From assembly GCF_022374895.2 (NCBI RefSeq), contig NZ_CP092423.2, positions 1,302,001-1,366,000 on the forward strand: 64,000 bases of DNA. Reading direction: 5' to 3'. The first letter of the stretch is position 1; the number at the start of each line of letters is the position of its first letter. Source of the DNA: Mycobacterium lentiflavum. Lineage in GTDB: Bacteria > Actinomycetota > Actinomycetes > Mycobacteriales > Mycobacteriaceae. The notes under the pieces are model-generated. The model did no database searches. It saw only the letters and a program-made list of their open reading frames with translations, and was not told the origin of the DNA. Positions 39,008 through 47,081 of the stretch are shown here, piece by piece. The translations under genes were made by a program, and so were the position numbers.

Positions 39008-40020
39008 AAATCTCCGTGGTTACCGGGCCGGGAAAAGCAGAGGTGCTCGAGGCCGACCGTCCGCAGCCCGGCCCGAACGACGTGCTGGTCCGGATGCGAG
39101 CCTGCGGCATCTGCGGTTCCGACGCGTTTTACATCACGATCGGGGGTATCCCGCCGCGCCAGGGGCAGACGCCGCTCGGACACGAGCCGGCGGGCGAAGT
39201 CGTCGAGGTCGGCGATCGGGTGTCCGGAATCGTTGTCGGCGATCACGTTGTGATCAATCCAATGGCCGCACCGGACAACATCATTGGCAACGGAGGATCG
39301 GCCGGCGCGCTCGCGGATTTCCTGCTCATCGAAAACGCGGTCCGCGGAAAAAGTCTCGAGGTCATTCCGAGTCACATCCCGTGGGAGGTGGCCGCGCTCA
39401 ATGAGCCGATGGCCGTCGCCCGGCACGGCGCCAACCAATGCAAACCCAAGCCGACCGACAAGGTCGTCGTGTTCGGTGCCGGGCCGGTCGGGCTGGGTGC
39501 CACGCTGGCCTTCAAATCCCTTGGCGTAAGCCATGTGGTGGTCGTGGACCTGATCCCGGCCCGGCTGAAGAAGGCGTTGCAGATCGGCGCCGACGCCGTG
39601 ATCAACTCCGCCGAGGAGCGCGTCGTGCAGCGCCTGATCGACTTGCACGGCGCGGGCGAGTCTGGAATTCCTGGGTTAACCGGGCGCGCAGGCACCGATA
39701 TCTACCTCGACGCCGCGGGGGCGTCCGCGGTGATCGATACCGCTCTGTCCGCCGCCAAAAAGGGTGCGACGCTGGGAATCGTTGGCGTCCACAAGGAGCC
39801 GGTGCCCGTCGAGTTCGTCAACATCATGAGCAACGAGATCACCATTGTCGGATCCATGGGATACCCCGATGAGATCTTCGAGGTGACCAAGGACATCGTC
39901 GCAAACTGGGAGAAGTACGCGGCGATCGTCAGCCACACCATCCCGTTCGGCAGCGTCGGTGAGGCGCTCGACCTCGCCAGCACGCCCGGCGCGGCCGACA
40001 AGGTCGTGGTGACCTTTTAG
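39004..40020 (+). CDS. zinc-dependent alcohol dehydrogenase (MDR family)
   Basis: A 338-residue medium-chain dehydrogenase. Catalytic zinc ligands are seen in CGICGSD (about residue 37) and GHEPAGEVVEVGD (about 60). The NAD(P) site is VVFGAGPVGLGATLAF (about 157). The structural-zinc lobe with four cysteines is absent; that place reads MAAPDNIIGNGGSAG. This puts it near the short polyol/threonine dehydrogenase branch. It is the last gene of the operon, and its stop overlaps the convergent flavoprotein gene stop by four bases. Confidence 0.93.
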   Translation: MKISVVTGPGKAEVLEADRPQPGPNDVLVRMRACGICGSDAFYITIGGIPPRQGQTPLGHEPAGEVVEVGDRVSGIVVGDHVVINPMAAPDNIIGNGGSAGALADFLLIENAVRGKSLEVIPSHIPWEVAALNEPMAVARHGANQCKPKPTDKVVVFGAGPVGLGATLAFKSLGVSHVVVVDLIPARLKKALQIGADAVINSAEERVVQRLIDLHGAGESGIPGLTGRAGTDIYLDAAGASAVIDTALSAAKKGATLGIVGVHKEPVPVEFVNIMSNEITIVGSMGYPDEIFEVTKDIVANWEKYAAIVSHTIPFGSVGEALDLASTPGAADKVVVTF

Positions 40021-41438
40021 CCCCGTCCGGTCAGGTAGTCCAGGGCGAGTTTCGCCGCGTTGGCGCCACACATGCCGTGCGCGCCGGGCCCCGGTGGGGT
40101 CGCCGCCGAGCAGATGTACATGCCAGGAATACCAATGGTGTAGGGCGACAGCGTGATTCGTGGGCCGAAGGTGAGCTGGCGAATGTCCTTCGAGCCGGTC
40201 ATGATGTCGCCGCCGGCGTAATTGGCGTTGTAGGTGGCCATCTGTGTCGTGGTGCGAACGGTGTGCCCGACGATGCGCTCGGAGAAGCCGGGTGCGAATC
40301 GCTCGATCTGGGCGATGATCGCCTCGGTGGCGTCACCGGTGTAGCCGTCGGGGACGTGCGCATAGCTCCACACCGGATGCGTATTGCCCACTGACCGTTG
40401 CGGATCGGCCAGATATTGCTGACCTATCAGCACGAACGGCCGCTCGGGCATCCGCCCGGCGTGGATGTCGCGCTCCGCCGCGGCCAGCTCCGCGTAGGTG
40501 CCGGCCAGATGCACCGTGCCGGCCCGGTGTGCGTCCGGGTTGGTCCAGGGCACGCCGCCCTCGACGGCGAAGTCGACCTTGAAAGCGCCGGGGCCGCGCC
40601 GGAACCTGGTGAAGGCGGCCGAAATTCGGCGGGGGAGACGGTCGCCCAGAATGTCGGCGACCGCGCTGGGGGCGAGGTCGAACAACGTGACGTCGGCCGG
40701 CGGCAGCTGCGACGTCTTCTGCACCCGGACACCGGTTTCGACCTTGGCGCCCAAGTCGCTCAGCAGCGCGATCATCGCGTCGGCGATCGACTGGGATCCG
40801 CCCGCTGCGACCGCCCAGCCGTGCCGGTGCCCCGCCGTGATGATGCCCATCCCGATGGCCGACGTCATCGGGTAGTGCAGCGGCCGGAAGGCATGGGCCG
40901 CAACGCCACCGAACAAGGCCCGGGCTTGCTCGGTGCGGAAAACCCGCGCGAACGTCGACGCGGGAAGCACCGTGGGCGCACCGAACCGCGCCAGCAGCAA
41001 CGGATGATGCGGGATCCGCAACAGCGGCCCCATGATGTCGTCGCTCAACTCGTCGAATCGCGAGGCGGGGTAACCGAACGCGAGGCGCCAGCGCGTCCCG
41101 TCACGTCCCAAACCCGCCGCCGTCTGCTCCACCGAGCGGTACAGCACACCGGCGCTGCCGTCGTCGAGCGGATGGACGCAATCTACCTCCGGCCAGCGCC
41201 ACGACAATCCGTACCGCTGCAGGTTGAAGCCGCTCAGGAACTGCGAGCCGACGGCCATCGGGTGAATAGCCGAACAATGGTCGTGCAGCAGGCCAGGAAT
41301 GATGGCCTCGCTGCTGCGGGTGCCGCCGCCCACCTCGTCGGCAGCTTCCAGCACCGTGACCTGCACGCCCTGGGCGGCCAGGCGGATGGCGGCGGCGAGC
41401 CCGTTGGGCCCACTGCCCACCACTACCGCGGTACTCAT
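40017..41438 (-). CDS. phytoene desaturase-like FAD-dependent oxidoreductase
   Basis: A 473-residue flavoprotein. The N-terminal dinucleotide motif is VVVGSGPNGLAAAIRLAAQG, then VLEAADEVGGGTRSS (about residues 5-42). The C-terminus has the FAD-binding IPGMYICSAATPPGPGAHGMCGANAAKLAL. Members dehydrogenate or isomerise long hydrophobic compounds such as carotenoids or retinoids; in mycobacteria most have unknown substrates. The start overlaps the DUF3556 stop as ATGA, so the two proteins are made together. Confidence 0.9.
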   Translation of the reverse strand: MSTAVVVGSGPNGLAAAIRLAAQGVQVTVLEAADEVGGGTRSSEAIIPGLLHDHCSAIHPMAVGSQFLSGFNLQRYGLSWRWPEVDCVHPLDDGSAGVLYRSVEQTAAGLGRDGTRWRLAFGYPASRFDELSDDIMGPLLRIPHHPLLLARFGAPTVLPASTFARVFRTEQARALFGGVAAHAFRPLHYPMTSAIGMGIITAGHRHGWAVAAGGSQSIADAMIALLSDLGAKVETGVRVQKTSQLPPADVTLFDLAPSAVADILGDRLPRRISAAFTRFRRGPGAFKVDFAVEGGVPWTNPDAHRAGTVHLAGTYAELAAAERDIHAGRMPERPFVLIGQQYLADPQRSVGNTHPVWSYAHVPDGYTGDATEAIIAQIERFAPGFSERIVGHTVRTTTQMATYNANYAGGDIMTGSKDIRQLTFGPRITLSPYTIGIPGMYICSAATPPGPGAHGMCGANAAKLALDYLTGRG

Positions 41439-43210
41439 GCCAGCACTCCGTGCTTGCCGTCGCGAAGCGCCCAGGTCACATCAGTCGGGATGGGGCCGTT
41501 GGGGAGCCAGGGCTGTTCGGACACCGCATCGGCCACCTTCCAGGTCCCGCGTTCGATCACGCCGAGCGCCGCGTCAATCAACTGATACCGCTGGACGCCG
41601 CTACCGAAGGCTTCCGACTCGACCCAGGCGATGACGCACTCGCCCGGCTCGAATGCCGCTTCGGTCTGCACGGCTGCGATCAAGTCTTCATTGTGCAGGT
41701 GACCGTCGCCGAAGTTGAACCCGATCAGCGAATTGCACACAAACTCACCTTCTCGCACCGTGCGGGTGTCGATGTCGGGCAGGTGGGTGATCAGCAGCGA
41801 GAACAAGCCGCGCCCTTGGCTGTGCATGCTTCGCCACGCCGTGGTCTTCTGCAAGGTGATCTCCGCCCACCGCGGCTCGTAACCGGCCGCGACGAATTGG
41901 TCGAACTGATTGGATGCCGAGCGGGTGACATTGTTCAGCTTCTGCTCCGCACCCGGCGCGAACGTCCACAGCGCCGAGGCCCAGTTGCCCGCGTACTGGC
42001 GCATCGACGGCAAGAACGACACCTTGTCCGGCCGCAGATTGCCCAGCACCGGGTAGAACAGCAGCGCGCCGGCGACGATGAACGCTAGCCAACCCGGCGT
42101 CATGTTCCACGGGGCGTAGTGGTTGCCGTTGGGGAAGCCGAGGAACAGGAAGATCGTCGTATAGGCGAAAACCACGTTCCACTCCAGCGGCACCGCCAGC
42201 GGGAAGGTGGAAATGATGAACAGGTGAAAGCCCACCATCAACAGCACCGCGGCGAGCGTCAGCCACTTGTTGGTGGAGAACAACAGCACCAGCGGAGCCA
42301 GGATTTCGACGCTGGTGCCATTGACGTGTGCCATGAAGTCGGCCAGTCGCGACGGCCGCATGTCGCGGGGGAATTCGCGATAGTGGGCCCGCTTCGCCCA
42401 TTTAGGCGCGAATATCGTGTTGCTCACCATCGGCGGGATGACGTTGGAGAAGTGCTTACCGAACTTCGAGAAGCCGGCGCCGATCCAGACCACCACGATG
42501 ACCATTTTCAGCGCGATGATCATGTTGACGAACGGCAGCGCCGCAAAGATGACCAGGGCCGGCAAGTACTGCTCGCCGCGGGCGGCCAGGAAAATGGTCT
42601 TGTCCCGCAGGCCGATCAGCACCAGTAGCGCGATCGGCGCGAGCAATAGGGCCGGGCTTACCAAACCGGATGTGTTGTCCGGCAATGCCTTTGAGAGCGA
42701 ATCGCTGTGTACGCCCGGCGACAGCAGCGGCACGGCCAGGCTTGCCAGCAGCGCCAGATAGACCACGACGTCGACCCGGTTGCGCCGGTCGCCGCCGGTG
42801 AACGGCACCCACTTCCAGGGACGCAGCCGGATCGTTCCCGGCCGGGCCCAGAACAGGATGCCTCCGGTCATCGGCTTGACCTTGCCGGCCAACGGACCCC
42901 ACGAACCCGCCACGCCAATGGCTTCGAGGAGCACCGTCCACAGAATGACCTTTTGATAGACGATGGGCTGATTCCACCATTCGGTGACATGCCAGAAGGC
43001 GGGCAGACCTGACGTCGCCGTCGCGACGGTGATACCGCCAATAGCGAAGAACGCGACCAGCTTCACGACATAGATGGTGTGGATCATCTTGGGTGAGCCG
43101 AAGCCGTGTTCGGCCCAATCGGTGACGAGGATCCGCATTCGTTCCATCAACGGCTTCGCCAGGAAGGTATCCGGTTCAACGTCGGGGAGATACGGCTTCG
43201 TGAACCCCAT
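41435..43210 (-). CDS. DUF3556 multi-pass membrane protein
   Basis: A 591-residue protein starting at ATG 43210 (MGFTKPYLPDVEPDTF). It has about ten hydrophobic helices between residues 45 and 400 and a soluble C-terminal domain of about 170 residues with VCNSLIGFNFGDGHLHNEDLI. It matches the mycobacterial DUF3556 family, whose function is unknown. Coupling to a phytoene-desaturase-like enzyme suggests that it presents or modifies a lipid-soluble substrate. It is divergent from a PucR regulator across 138 bases with a palindrome. Confidence 0.85.
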   Translation of the reverse strand: MGFTKPYLPDVEPDTFLAKPLMERMRILVTDWAEHGFGSPKMIHTIYVVKLVAFFAIGGITVATATSGLPAFWHVTEWWNQPIVYQKVILWTVLLEAIGVAGSWGPLAGKVKPMTGGILFWARPGTIRLRPWKWVPFTGGDRRNRVDVVVYLALLASLAVPLLSPGVHSDSLSKALPDNTSGLVSPALLLAPIALLVLIGLRDKTIFLAARGEQYLPALVIFAALPFVNMIIALKMVIVVVWIGAGFSKFGKHFSNVIPPMVSNTIFAPKWAKRAHYREFPRDMRPSRLADFMAHVNGTSVEILAPLVLLFSTNKWLTLAAVLLMVGFHLFIISTFPLAVPLEWNVVFAYTTIFLFLGFPNGNHYAPWNMTPGWLAFIVAGALLFYPVLGNLRPDKVSFLPSMRQYAGNWASALWTFAPGAEQKLNNVTRSASNQFDQFVAAGYEPRWAEITLQKTTAWRSMHSQGRGLFSLLITHLPDIDTRTVREGEFVCNSLIGFNFGDGHLHNEDLIAAVQTEAAFEPGECVIAWVESEAFGSGVQRYQLIDAALGVIERGTWKVADAVSEQPWLPNGPIPTDVTWALRDGKHGVLA

Positions 43211-43240
43211 CGGAGTTGCTCCTTTGCTGGCGGGTTTCGG

Positions 43241-43250
43241 TGTGGCCACA
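43241..43250. promoter_or_regulatory. TGTGGCCACA palindrome between DUF3556 and pucR genes
   Basis: A perfect 10-bp palindrome 31 bases before the DUF3556 start and 98 bases before the PucR start. It may be a regulator site; the support is only symmetry and position. Confidence 0.35.
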
Positions 43251-43348
43251 ACGTAGGAAATCGGGCGGTTCGCCACGCAGTTGGCGGCCGACGAATTTGC
43301 GAACGGGAATTGTCGCCGGAAGACAACCCGAGGTCTACCGTCAAAGGG

Positions 43349-44626
43349 ATGGCGAAAGCGCAGATCGGCATCGACGTTGAGGTCAGCCGGCACGTCGCCG
43401 AGACCGCCGACCGATTGCACCGTCGGCTGGCCGAACTGGCCGCGGTGATGCACCGCTCCCTGGTAGGTCAGATTCCGGAATTGCCCGGCGATGAGCGGTT
43501 AACCGAGCTTCTCGGGGCCAGCGTCGAGGGAAATGTGGACGCGATTCTGCGTGCATTGCGCTACGACATCGCCGTCGAGCGGGTCGAGGCGCCCACCGCA
43601 GCTCTGGAGTACGCCCGGCGATTGGCACAACACGGCGTGCCCGTCAACGCGCTCGTTCGCGCGTATCGGCTCGGTCAGCGGCTGATGAATGAGTTGGTCT
43701 TCACGGAAGTGCGCGCGCTCGATATCTCCGAACAGATGAGGTACGCGGTCATTGAGGCGATCAGCGCCACGCTGTTCGAGTACATCGACTGGATTTCGCA
43801 ACAGGTCGTCGCTTGCTATGAAGACGAACGTGAACGTTGGCTGGAGAACCAGAACAGCCTCCGCGTCCTGCGGGTGCGGGAAATCCTCGCCGCGACCAAG
43901 GCCATCGACGTGGATGCGACCTCCACGTCGATCCGCTATCCGCTGCGCTGGCACCACCTCGGCCTCGTGCTGTGGTACCCGGACACGAGCACGGAAGGCC
44001 GCGAACTCGCTGGGTTGCAACGGTTTCTGCGCGAACTGGGCGAAGCCGCCGGCGCGGCCGCAGGCTCGCTGTTCGTCGCCGCCGATCAAACCTGCGGATG
44101 GGGTTGGCTGCCCTACCGTGCGATGCTGCCCGACGCCGCGGCGAAGGTTCGCCAATTCGCGCTGACGCGACCGGATTTCCCGAGTGTGGCGATCGGGACA
44201 CTGTCGCACGGCATCGAGGGCTTCCGTCGATCACACCGAGAAGCGCAAAACGCCCGCCGCGTTGCGATGGTCGGCAAGCGGGAGCCGACGGTGATTGCGG
44301 CCACTGACCCGGGTTTGTCCATCGCGGCGCTGCTCAGCGGTGACGTTGCGGACACCCGTGCATGGGTGCTCGATGTGCTTGGGGACCTGGCGGGAGACGA
44401 CGAGAACGACGCGCGGCTGCGCGAGACGTTGCGCGTCTTTCTGGGCTCGGGCTGCAGTTACAAGACGGCGGCCGAGGTGCTCAACCTGCACTTCAACACG
44501 GTGAAGTATCGCGTCGGCCGTGCCGTCACCCGGCGCGGCCGCGAGATCAGTGACGATCGACTCGACGTTGAACTCGCGTTACTGGTCTGCCATTGGTACG
44601 GCATCGCCGTTTTGCAGCCGAGATGA
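43349..44626 (+). CDS. PucR/CdaR-type transcriptional regulator (first of two)
   Basis: A 425-residue regulator starting at ATG 43349 behind AAAGGG. A helical sensor region (about residues 20-180) carries LARQ-like segments such as VNALVRAYRLGQRLMNELVF. A GGDEF-like middle domain follows, and the C-terminal PucR helix-turn-helix reads FLGSGCSYKTAAEVLNLHFNTVKYRVGRAV (about 370-400). It is divergent from the DUF3556/phytoene-desaturase-like pair and probably controls it. A second member lies at 45721-46941. Confidence 0.88.
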   Translation: MAKAQIGIDVEVSRHVAETADRLHRRLAELAAVMHRSLVGQIPELPGDERLTELLGASVEGNVDAILRALRYDIAVERVEAPTAALEYARRLAQHGVPVNALVRAYRLGQRLMNELVFTEVRALDISEQMRYAVIEAISATLFEYIDWISQQVVACYEDERERWLENQNSLRVLRVREILAATKAIDVDATSTSIRYPLRWHHLGLVLWYPDTSTEGRELAGLQRFLRELGEAAGAAAGSLFVAADQTCGWGWLPYRAMLPDAAAKVRQFALTRPDFPSVAIGTLSHGIEGFRRSHREAQNARRVAMVGKREPTVIAATDPGLSIAALLSGDVADTRAWVLDVLGDLAGDDENDARLRETLRVFLGSGCSYKTAAEVLNLHFNTVKYRVGRAVTRRGREISDDRLDVELALLVCHWYGIAVLQPR

Positions 44627-44641
44627 GCGGGTTGGCGCAGC

Positions 44642-44806
44642 TCAGGCACCCAGACGCGCGGAGGTAGCGCGGCGCCCGACGTCGGCCGCGACGCGGTCCC
44701 GGGTGCTGATTTGCGGCTGGGGCGTCAGCGCGTGGACGGCGGTGATGATTGCGGGCAGGAGCACGGGAGACAAGACCAACAGGAGGATGAGGACGGGCAG
44801 CAACAT
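44642..44806 (-). CDS. small single-helix membrane protein
   Basis: A 54-residue protein with one strongly hydrophobic N-terminal helix (MLLPVLILLLVLSPVLLPAI) and a polar, arginine-rich tail (ISTRDRVAADVGRRATS). AGGTGA lies shortly before ATG 44806. Codon use fits coding. No family is recognised. It ends 15 bases from the convergent PucR stop. Confidence 0.5.
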   Translation of the reverse strand: MLLPVLILLLVLSPVLLPAIITAVHALTPQPQISTRDRVAADVGRRATSARLGA

Positions 44807-45148
44807 GGGGTCACCTGATTTCTCCGCTTCGCGAACGAGCTGGAATGGGTTGTGGTACTGAACGATTCGAGCCGGTCGTGATCGGCTGGCTGCTGAGGGG
44901 TGCGGCGCTGGGTTCGTTGTGAAACCTATTGGCGCCGCCGTGCGCCGGCGATGTCGCGCGGCGACCAACTTGCGCGAAGCCGTTGTCTGCGGGCGACAAA
45001 TCGTTGGCGCCGAGTCGCCGTTACCGCGTGGGCGGCGCACCGTACCTCAGCCGGTGCGGTCCATCATTGTTCGCTATACCCGTGTGCGATGCGCAATTGT
45101 GTCGCCGCGGACATTTTCTTTTCATCGAATGTGGCTAATGATATTGAG
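44807..45148. other. gene-free stretch before the DUF308 gene
   Basis: About 340 bases between two divergent small membrane protein genes. No convincing ORF, RNA gene or strong palindrome was seen. The last 60 bases are less G+C-rich (TTTTCTTTTCATCGAATG) and may hold the DUF308 promoter. Confidence 0.45.
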
Positions 45149-45724
45149 ATGGCTATTCGCGACGACACCGTTTTCGAAGGTCCTTTGCAAGCACTTGCCC
45201 GCAGCGCCTGGCAAGTTCTGCTCCTCACCGGCATCCTGGCGGTTGCGCTGGGTGTCATTGTCCTGGCCTGGCCAGGGCAGACGCTATTTGTGGCAGGTGT
45301 CCTGTTCGGCATCTACCTGGTGGTTTCCGGAGTCGGCTACGTGTTTGCCGCCTTCGGTTCACACGCCGGCGCCGCGATGAGAGTGTTGACGTTCATCACC
45401 GGCATCGTGTCGCTGATTCTGGGATTCTTTTGCTTCCGCGAAGAATTCGAGGCAGTGACGCTTTTGGCAATCTGGATCGGCATCAGCTGGCTGTTCCGGG
45501 GGATGACGCTGCTAGCCGCGGCGTTGTCTTTGGACCACATGCCGGGCCGTGGCTGGCAGGCGCTGTCGGGGTTGGTCATCGTGGTCGGTGGTGCCGTACT
45601 GATCGTCTCGCCGCTGCACTCGATCGCTGTGCTGACCCTGGTCGCCGGCTGCTGGCTGATCGCCATCGGCATCGTCGACGTGATCAGCGCGTTCCAGGTT
45701 CGCAGCCGGACCAAGGCCGCCTAG
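45149..45724 (+). CDS. HdeD/DUF308 family membrane protein
   Basis: A 191-residue membrane protein starting at ATG 45149 (GTG 45131 is in frame). It has six hydrophobic helices in three similar pairs, with the conserved WPG turn (LGVIVLAWPGQTLF), typical of HdeD-like DUF308 proteins. E. coli HdeD helps acid resistance; the mycobacterial role is unknown. Its stop overlaps the convergent PucR gene by four bases. Confidence 0.85.
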   Translation: MAIRDDTVFEGPLQALARSAWQVLLLTGILAVALGVIVLAWPGQTLFVAGVLFGIYLVVSGVGYVFAAFGSHAGAAMRVLTFITGIVSLILGFFCFREEFEAVTLLAIWIGISWLFRGMTLLAAALSLDHMPGRGWQALSGLVIVVGGAVLIVSPLHSIAVLTLVAGCWLIAIGIVDVISAFQVRSRTKAA

Positions 45725-46941
45725 GGCAGTCGCGCTTCGACCTCCAGAGCCAGACACAGTTCGGCGATGTCTCGGGGCCGAGACAGGGATCGGCCGGTCA
45801 ACTCCTCGACACGGTGCAGCCGATGCCGCACCGTGTTGGGGTGGCAATAGATCTTGGCGGCGGTGTCGTTGGCGGAACCACCGACCTCCACCCAGGCGCG
45901 GAACGTGCTGAGCAGCACGGCGCGTTCCTCGTCGGGCAATTCGTCGAGCCGGCGCAGCACCATTGACTTGATCCGTTGCATGACCTCGGGGGCACTGACC
46001 GCCGCGACGGCAAGCGGGGTGTCGTCGAAGACGGCAACGAGCGTGTCGTCCGAAGGCTTTCCGGCAACCGCCATCCGGGCCAACCGCAGCGCGTCGCTGG
46101 TCTCGGCGAGTTCGTGAAACGGCGGACTGATGCCGACTCGGGCGGTTGCGGCGTGGCCGAGTACCTCGACCAAAGTGCCGAGGGATTCCGGCGACGGTCC
46201 GCTCAGATGAACAATGCCGACCTGTAGGTCAGGCAGCAGACGCCAGGCAGATCGGATGTCGCGGGCGGACAGCTTGTTCTCGATCGCCGGCAGTCCCAGT
46301 TTGCCGATCGCGGGCAACTCTGCCGCCACGACGGCGTAGGGTCCCGAAGTGGGCAGCCGCAGCAAATCGGCTGCCTCCCAAAGGCTTTGCCGTTCGGTGA
46401 TGCGGCGCGACAGCAGCGCTTCCACGAGTGCCGACCGTTCTTCCTCGCGCTCAAGAATCTGCGCCGTCAGCTGCTGACGATAGGCGTTGCTCATCGCCTC
46501 GGTGAAGATTTCCTGGGCGAGGAACACTCGTGCCGTGGCGTCCAGGATGGAGTCGGTGGGTATCGCCGCGGCGCGCGCGGTGGCGAGCGTCTGCTCCCAC
46601 ATGAAGCGGAATCCGATTCGGTACGCGGTCATCACGGCCGGCAGCGGAACACCGGCAACCGCGCGTTCTGTTCCGGTGCGCTCGGCGGGCGCGACATCGG
46701 CGTCGCCCTCGCGGTTGAGCGAGTCGAAGATGAACGTCAGATTGGCCACGCAACTTTCGACGACTTGATCTTTTGCGACGACGTTTCCGTCGCGGTAGGC
46801 GTCAATCTGGCGGCAGAGCAGCTCCGCCATCTCTTTGCCCATTCGCGGGGCACGGGCCAGCATCAGTCTGCCGAGCTCGACAACATATGGATCGGCCGCG
46901 CCACCTCGGCGGACGCCGTGAGTTTCCGGTGCGGCGCTCAT
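45721..46941 (-). CDS. PucR/CdaR-type transcriptional regulator (second of two)
   Basis: A 406-residue regulator. The N-terminal helical region includes VPLPAVMTAYRIGFRFMWEQTL, the middle holds a GGDEF-like fold (about residues 190-310), and the C-terminal PucR helix-turn-helix reads WVEVGGSANDTAAKIYCHPNTVRHRLHRVEEL. It is divergent from the acyl-CoA ligase operon, whose control it probably exerts, with the TGTGA-N4-TCACA repeat in between. From memory, M. tuberculosis Rv1429 near fadD12 is a similar arrangement. Confidence 0.88.
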   Translation of the reverse strand: MSAAPETHGVRRGGAADPYVVELGRLMLARAPRMGKEMAELLCRQIDAYRDGNVVAKDQVVESCVANLTFIFDSLNREGDADVAPAERTGTERAVAGVPLPAVMTAYRIGFRFMWEQTLATARAAAIPTDSILDATARVFLAQEIFTEAMSNAYRQQLTAQILEREEERSALVEALLSRRITERQSLWEAADLLRLPTSGPYAVVAAELPAIGKLGLPAIENKLSARDIRSAWRLLPDLQVGIVHLSGPSPESLGTLVEVLGHAATARVGISPPFHELAETSDALRLARMAVAGKPSDDTLVAVFDDTPLAVAAVSAPEVMQRIKSMVLRRLDELPDEERAVLLSTFRAWVEVGGSANDTAAKIYCHPNTVRHRLHRVEELTGRSLSRPRDIAELCLALEVEARLP

Positions 46942-46970
46942 ATCGAAACCCTATTCCGGGCACTGCCCGA

Positions 46971-46984
46971 TGTGAACGGTCACA
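46971..46984. promoter_or_regulatory. TGTGA-N4-TCACA inverted repeat before the fadD operon
   Basis: A perfect 5+4+5 inverted repeat, 29 bases before the PucR start and 97 bases before the fadD start. The half-sites are those of CRP, but the spacer is four rather than six bases. It could be a CRP-like or a PucR site. Confidence 0.45.
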
Positions 46985-47081
46985 CCGAATCCGTCCCGCT
47001 GTTGTTTTCGGCGACATTGTCCTGCGCAGCTGCCGGAATGACGATGGAAACAGCGATACAGGTATCTCCGAAAGGCACCCG

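Noticed and set aside
40398..41585. A 395-residue plus-strand frame across the flavoprotein gene
   Set aside because: It is arginine-rich shadow text crossing the ATGA junction of two real genes.
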